64,000 nucleotides of DNA from Massospora cicadina. Its lineage: Eukaryota > Entomophthoromycota > Entomophthoromycetes > Entomophthorales > Entomophthoraceae. Below are positions 58,560-64,000 of this stretch, piece after piece (within the stretch, counting starts at the first letter, position 1; the number at the start of each line of letters is the position of its first letter). The DNA is taken from the NCBI GenBank assembly GCA_022478985.1, contig JAKSZP010000011.1, forward strand, positions 186,001-250,000. The letters are read 5' to 3'. Below the pieces are notes generated by a model that was not told the DNA's origin, ran no database searches, and saw nothing but the letters and a program-made list of their open reading frames with translations. Both the position numbers and the translations under genes were made by a program.

Positions 58560-60311
58560 TGAAAGGCGACGTTTACTCCTTTCAGAGTTGGTGCATCTGC
58601 GGCAGAATTGAGTTTGTCCAAGGAAGCTTGATCAAGCATTTGACAGGCATATGGCTTTGGTTGTTCGGGGACTCTTCTTCTGCCGCTGCCTTAGTTTAAG
58701 CTTGGGTTACTACATTTACTCCTCCAACTGGCTGCTGATATAAAAGTCTGTCATTGTACTGAGAGATTTCCGCAGGGTATACTACTATTGATTTGGGGAT
58801 GTTTTGAGTTGGTATTACGGAGGTAGAGGGTCCCATCTCTACTCTGCTCCATCTTTTCCATGATAGTATTGGCCTTGGTGTACGTAGTTCACATGGCAGT
58901 TATGGCAGAATTTTGCCAAATGATCAGGACGACCGCATTCATAGCAGTTAAACCCATAAGAGCCACGTCCTTGATAACATAAGAGGGTCCAGACTGGAAA
59001 GTTTGGGGTCATTCAGTGTAACCAGCCCTAGGTCAGTAAGCTGATTGTTGACAGTCAGCATAGCTAGGTCCTGGTTGATAACTGGGTTGCTGACAATTTT
59101 CATGGCCAGCCCATTGTCGCTGATCAAACTGTTGAGTATAATTCAGCTGAGGATGAGGCGCAGAGTTATAGTAAGGCCAAGGATTACTAACTGGAGCTGG
59201 AGTTGGATGAAAGTATTCTCCTGAATAAGAGGGTGCAGTAGCGGTGGTAGTCTTCCATTCCATATTCATCAGTGTAAAGTTAGGGGATACATGACAAAAA
59301 AACTGTACAATTTTGAGCAGAGGTACGTCATCATCCAGAAGCGGTGAAATGACATTATGAAGCTCATGATATGGCTTCACCATGGAAGTAATAACAATGC
59401 ATATGTCAGCTTCCGCTAAGTACCCTGCTCCAATAAGCACATGGGCTTCTGTTTTGAATCAATCAGCGAATTCCAGGAGAGTCTCATTTTGATGAAATCA
59501 AACATTAAGAATTCTGCTTTCCACTGCGACATCTTTAAAGTACCCCCAAACAGGTGGAGTACAGTATCCTTCACATCCTTGTAGGTGACAGAGCTACTCA
59601 GGAGGTAACAGGTGACCTTATTGGCGCTTTTGACATCCAAGTCAGATATTAACAACTTAGCCTTCCATCTATCAGATGTGCCTTCCGCTGCAAACTCAAA
59701 CCATTTGAAGAACCCATGATGTTCCCATTGTGGTCAAACAGAGGTAGTTTTTCGATATTAACCTCCTCATCCCATTCACAGGGTTTTGGGACATACTGAG
59801 GAATGGGTCAAGATCCAAAAGCAGTTTCTTGATGAGGAGCTGGGTCAGCAGAAGTTGGGATGCCGCTGCTTCAGGGGTAGCATAACCTTCTGCCATGGGC
59901 GGTACTGCCATTACTTGAGGGAAGTGTTGTTCTGACTTGTATTTGTATCTGGTACTACCATCCTGGGTGTAGTAGCTCTGACCAGCGTCATATTCTTCCT
60001 CATATGATACCCCTTCTTGATGGTGCTCCCTGTCCTAGCGAGAAGACCAAGAGGTATTGGTTGATCTTTGTTCTGCGCACTGCAGCCGTTCAGTGGTATC
60101 ATTTAATCAGTTGGTGAGTTCTTTGTTTTGTCATCCTAAGATATTCATTTGGCTAAATGTACTATCAAGTTGGTGCATTACAGCATCTCGTTCTTGAAGA
60201 AATTCATCTTGTTTTTTGAGCACCGCGTCTAAGGTAAGTTTGAGGTCTTCATATCCAGCTGGTGCGGTGTTTCATGAAGATTCCCCAGCAACACAAATTG
60301 TGTAAGGCATG
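58560..60311 (-). pseudogene. Gyp-2 gag with CCHC knuckle (broken)
   Basis: Starts at 60,311 (MPYTICVAGESS) with a helical N-terminus (YEDLKLTLDAVLKKQDEFLQ). The capsid part has LFGGTLKMSQWKAEFLMFDF in the frame 59,655-59,416. The intact zinc knuckle CYECGRPDHLAKFC is at 58,905-58,946, after a Gln/Tyr/Pro-rich stretch (59,440-59,033). Stops and frame changes are frequent. Confidence 0.8.
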
Positions 60312-60375
60312 GCAGGCGACTGGAGTTCCAGAGTGTTAGGTGGTTGATCAATGGGCCCCCTGTAGTGAGCACCGC

Positions 60376-60934
60376 TGTTGTAAATTCAGACAGTATTGTT
60401 AGGATCTGTCATGTTGTTTGTACAGGTAGAACCCACTGAGCAACAGATGGATGATGTGGGGATTGTCAGTCCTTTGGACACACTTGAAAATATACTTAAA
60501 AAATAGGAGCAATTGCCACAATTGATTCTAAAATTTATTTTTAATAACTACAGCGACCTTTTGCTGTCTCATTCTTCTCTACTATTAACAACCTACCTCT
60601 CTCAATCGCCCATCTCACTTATATACAGCGGCTTCAGGCAATACTGCTCTCATGGCTTGGGCTATTCTATTCCGCCAATTCTCCTCAAATTCAGCTTGTT
60701 ATTCACTAATCCTCTATTGCCCTAATTGTAGGCGATTTACTTCATATTCATCAAATGTCGACATTGCCTTATCACCTCATCACCTTATATATATATAGGC
60801 AATCCAATAAAAACTCAGTCTATCCCAATATCTCCTCATCTTGAGGCACTTGAATAATCATACTGATATTATTTTTGGTGGATGCCACCCTAGCTGTCCC
60901 ACGATTAGTGTCCAGTCATATCAAAATCGTGACA
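60376..60934 (-). repeat. Gyp-2 5' LTR
   Basis: Partner of 53,829-54,382. The primer site lies directly inside it at 60,356-60,375 (minus strand GCGGTGCTCACTACAGGGGG). Confidence 0.93.
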
Positions 60935-61875
60935 TTATGCATTGATACAGTATTAATCAACCTATTGATATACGTTCCAAGTAAGCACTTGAATAAGAAT
61001 TCTAGGCTCATGCAAGCTTGCCTAAAGAAAAGTTATATATATGCTAATATTGTATATGGACACTGTATCAGGATAATAATACTATAATAATAGATATATC
61101 TTTCTTAAAAAAACTTAACTAATCAAGATACCACTAAACATAGATATGGATAATAAGATAATTTAACATATAAACCTATCTATATTCCTTCTTTAAAGGT
61201 TATCTGGTTTTTTGTTTAATATGCTGAAGATCTATCTTTCTATTAAAAACAAGAAAAGTTAGAAACTACAAACTGTGTCAAGCAAACTTATACTTTTTCT
61301 AGCAGATCTTTAAGATTGGTGTTGGGACTAGGGGGATAAATTCCAACCATCATAGAAATTGTACATGGCACCCAAAGACCCTAGCATAAAAATTTTTTGA
61401 TAAATAAACAATTAAGGAAAATTGTCGTTAATTGTGAATATCCTTGATTTTAGCTAAATACTAGCGGCAACCAAAAAAAATATTGCATATGAACAGTAAT
61501 TAACTTTTTATTTGGAGGGACTATTATTTATAGAGGTTGATGCACCATATTTTTGGGGGAAATTTCACAGTCGCTATTATCACAAGATCTTCATCCAATT
61601 TGTTCACCTCAATGTTGGCAGCATCCTACAATTTTTGACGTAGAGTATTTGATCTTTTAGATTGGGGTATGACCCCAACAACTGTGGTAGTTAATAATTA
61701 AATCATGTTAAACCCTGACACCAGAAGTGATTGTTTCTCTAGATTGGGTTTAAATTCTACTATCAGAGATCTTTAATCTTCATATTGGGTTGAAATTTCT
61801 GGTAATGCCTCTTCTAAATATTGGAGTGTCCTGATAAAGGGCCATATAGATTGCTATTTACCCAAAGCACCACAG
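60935..61875. other. AT-rich region, nothing recognised
   Basis: No gene, RNA or repeat edge recognised after the Gyp-2 5' LTR. Confidence 0.4.
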
Positions 61876-61879
61876 TACC

Positions 61880-62021
61880 TTATGTGACCTTGACAATCAA
61901 ATGTTCATTTCCCCTTTTATGGATAATCTTATAGGGTCCTGACCAATTTAAAGCTATATTGTTGTATCTACCACCTAGCCAGTGATGGTAAAAGAGGACT
62001 AAATTACCTAGATGGAAGGTA
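61880..62021 (-). pseudogene. Gypsy integrase C-terminal fragment (GPY/F module)
   Basis: The minus strand reads LGNLVLFYHHWLGGRYNNIA followed by LNWSGPYKIIHKRGNEHLIV and KVT-stop. W-x-G-P-Y-K-I is the GPY/F signature at the end of Ty3/gypsy integrases. It is isolated: no core or LTR nearby. Different from Gyp-1, Gyp-2 and both chromoviruses in sequence. Confidence 0.6.
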
Positions 62022-63240
62022 TGTATGGGAGATATTAGGCTTCACCCTAGTTTAGTGAAGTCTTGACTTTAGGCTTTAATTTACTATGATTAATATTGAT
62101 TTCATTTATATCTATTATCTGATGCTTTAATAGACCTAAGGATCAAATCATTGCTAATATTATATTTCAAAACACTAAGCAATTTCCATTAATAACGGCA
62201 AGTTCATGAACAATGAATTCTAGATAAATTCTTTGTTAATGCTCCATTGGCCAATGAGATAGGAAAGAATACCTTGGCCTCTTTATTATCATCTTAATGT
62301 TAAGTACAAGGTTATATTAGAATTCTAACTCCCTATTCACCCCATTAACAACCTTTTGCCATCTAATATGCCTAATTATCTGTTGGTTTAATGATGGAAG
62401 ACAATGGAAACCACTTAACTCTGCTACCATTATTCATTTCAGTTCAGCCTTCGATGATAAATCCTAATCTACCCCAACTCAATATCTAAACTGTGCCATC
62501 ACCATCTACATTCCTGAATCTACTTCCAACCTCACACGTGATATTCACCTATCACTCATCATAAATCCTGGTCTTCCCCTGGTTATTTAGTGGCACTACC
62601 CTTTTCATGATAAAGTACTTTTTACAACTTCTACTTGTTCTTAGTTTAAGAGCCCACCTTTATAGGACGGAAATAACTAAGCCCTCTCAGAATTGTAAGG
62701 AACCTCTGAACCTCCATAGAAGGTTAAGTTCCAAATCAACCTTAAGTTGTATGACCTAGGGACCTCTTAGTAGACAATATAGTATACTTGGTCTCGCCGC
62801 CCTGGGTTTTGCTTGCTTAACCTTGGGGCTTTTGAACTTGGGGCATCAAAAGGGGCAATCTGTTGAACAGATTTGACACTAACCAGCTAGGCTCAAACTT
62901 CCTGAGAGAGCTGCAAACTTGAAACTCAAACGCCAATTGTGCATCTTCTTTTTAGTAAATCCTGCATATGTTGGAATCTTCCCGTGACCCAATGGAGATT
63001 ATCTCAACCTCCTTCTTATCAAGCCTAACCTTTCAAGGAGTTCTTCTCAAAATGAGTGTCTTCAACTGTAGTGCACTCAAGACTGGTTGCTTGCAGTCAC
63101 TACTTTTCACTTATTTCCAATTAAAGTGAAAAACCAAATAAAGGAATCCATAAGATTCTGTCAAATAAGCTGTTTATTTTAGAATAAAACCTTAGTATTT
63201 TATACTAAATACTAAAGAATCAGGATGTAAGTAATAAATT
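62022..63240. other. Region without recognisable gene
   Basis: Stops in all frames, no diagnostic motif. Confidence 0.4.
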
Positions 63241-63249
63241 GAGGGAAAA

Positions 63250-63938
63250 ATGAATAGTATATTGGGAAAATATTGTATCTTCATCAGGAACCTTGGCGCA
63301 GTCTGTTCTTCAATTAATTTCTCTCTTGGGCACTTATTCTTTCCAATTTCTGAATACATGCACTGTGGCAGTGGGTGGAGCCTTCAGCATCAGGGTCATC
63401 AGCTCCTTGGCTCCTGTGCGCTTCAGTGGAGTCCAAATTTTCATTATCATCGGTGGACTTAATTTTCTGGTTGTTGGTGGCACCGTTTTTCTTTCACTTT
63501 GTTTTTTTCCTTTTTTGTGCACCGTTTTGCACCTAAAGTGTTCTTTTCCTTCTCAGCATTTCTTAAATTTTATCCTTTTTGGAAGCATATCTCATTTGAA
63601 GTTTCATCATCGCTGTTTTGCCTTTCTTTGTAGATTGTATTGTTTACCAATTCATTCACAACATTATTGCCATTACCATTTTTGTGGCCAATTTGATTTG
63701 GAATATTATCATTTTTTTAGCTAAACTCATTTCAGTTTAATAATTCTTGGGCTTCAATCAGTATTTCCTTGATTCTACCAGAGTTCAAGGATTTACCAAT
63801 ATTGCAGTGTGTCAAATCCATGACACTTGGTTTGTTGATAATAGTATCAAAGCTGATAGGGGATATGTTTGTTGTTAAATTAATCTGTCTATCAGGAGAT
63901 GATAACAGACAAATATCTGAGGCAGAGCCTGAAGCCAA
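63250..63938 (-). pseudogene. Possible LINE ORF1 C-terminal remnant
   Basis: Minus-strand frames 63,938-63,732 (MASGSASDICLLSSPDRQIN) and 63,522-63,334 (HKKGKKQSERKTVPPTTRKL) form a charged, Lys/Ser-rich stretch like the C-terminal thirds of LINE-A and LINE-B ORF1. No CCHC knuckle was found, and no ORF2 follows. The plus-strand frame 63,293-63,724 is hydrophobic and is probably the shadow. Confidence 0.25.
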
Positions 63939-64000
63939 ATGCTAATACTAACAATAGCTTTCACGTGAACTTCAGGGAGTTTGGACAAGGCATGTCTAAC

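Larger units (their letters stand above)
53829..60934 (-). mobile_element. Gyp-2, full-length Ty3/gypsy element, related to Gyp-1
   Basis: LTRs at 53,829-54,382 and 60,376-60,934 begin, on the minus strand, TGTCA and end TTTACAACA. The flanking 5-mers TTAAG and TTATG agree at four of five bases. On the minus strand the order is primer site (60,375-60,356), gag, protease, dUTPase-like domain, reverse transcriptase, RNase H, integrase, polypurine tract AAGGAGGGGG (about 54,384-54,395). It shares primer site, order and protein sequence with Gyp-1. A solo LTR (55,099-55,646) sits in the integrase. No chromodomain was seen. Confidence 0.92.

Noticed and set aside
63293..63724. Hydrophobic 143-residue plus-strand ORF resembling a membrane protein
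   Set aside because: It lies opposite a Lys/Ser-rich minus-strand frame and looks like its complement (Phe/Leu-rich shadow). No supporting motif.

Overview
The window looks like a transposon-dominated, AT-rich eukaryotic genome, most probably fungal. Grounds are the Tad-like LINE layout, the chromodomain Ty3/gypsy elements, and one recognisable host gene, a MIC19-type MICOS subunit split by introns of only 35-38 bases. The species cannot be named from the sequence. Nearly every transposon reading frame carries stops, frameshifts or lost catalytic residues, so most copies are dead.

Left part (1-25,578): a two-ORF LINE on the minus strand (LINE-A, cut by the window edge), a shorter minus-strand element with a single unfamiliar ORF and a LINE-type 3' tail (NA-1, about 4.8-6.2 kb), a second nearly complete LINE (LINE-B, about 8.8-13.9 kb), decayed retroelement traces at 15-18 kb, and a worn minus-strand chromovirus (Chromo-1, about 22.1-25.6 kb).

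Middle (25,579-40,233): a Russian-doll insertion. A plus-strand Ty3/gypsy element (Gyp-1) has LTRs at 25,579-26,054 and 39,755-40,233. A plus-strand chromovirus (Chromo-2, 29,556-36,877, LTRs of about 1.4 kb) has inserted into it with a perfect 5-base target duplication (TTGAG). The interrupted part of Gyp-1 is a domain resembling the dUTPase fold, lying between protease and reverse transcriptase; the related element Gyp-2 has the same domain. Chromo-2 has no obvious tRNA primer site, but the 16 bases after its 5' LTR are nearly complementary to a stretch inside its own LTR, as in self-primed Tf1/sushi elements.

Right part (40,234-64,000): old repeats, two kinds of tRNA-derived SINE (46.3, 47.7 and 50.0 kb) whose 3' ends match the LINE tails, the MIC19-like gene (48,714-49,389), a foldback repeat at about 51 kb, and a minus-strand element Gyp-2 (53,829-60,934). 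Gyp-2 shares its primer-binding site and domain order with Gyp-1 and has a solo LTR of its own family inserted backwards in its integrase with an AATGC target duplication. After it come only fragments, including a GPY/F integrase end at about 61.9 kb.

The LINEs plausibly supply the machinery that mobilises the SINEs and NA-1 through the common 3' tail. The gypsy elements have repeatedly inserted into one another. The MIC19-like gene is the only sequence with a clear cellular role.
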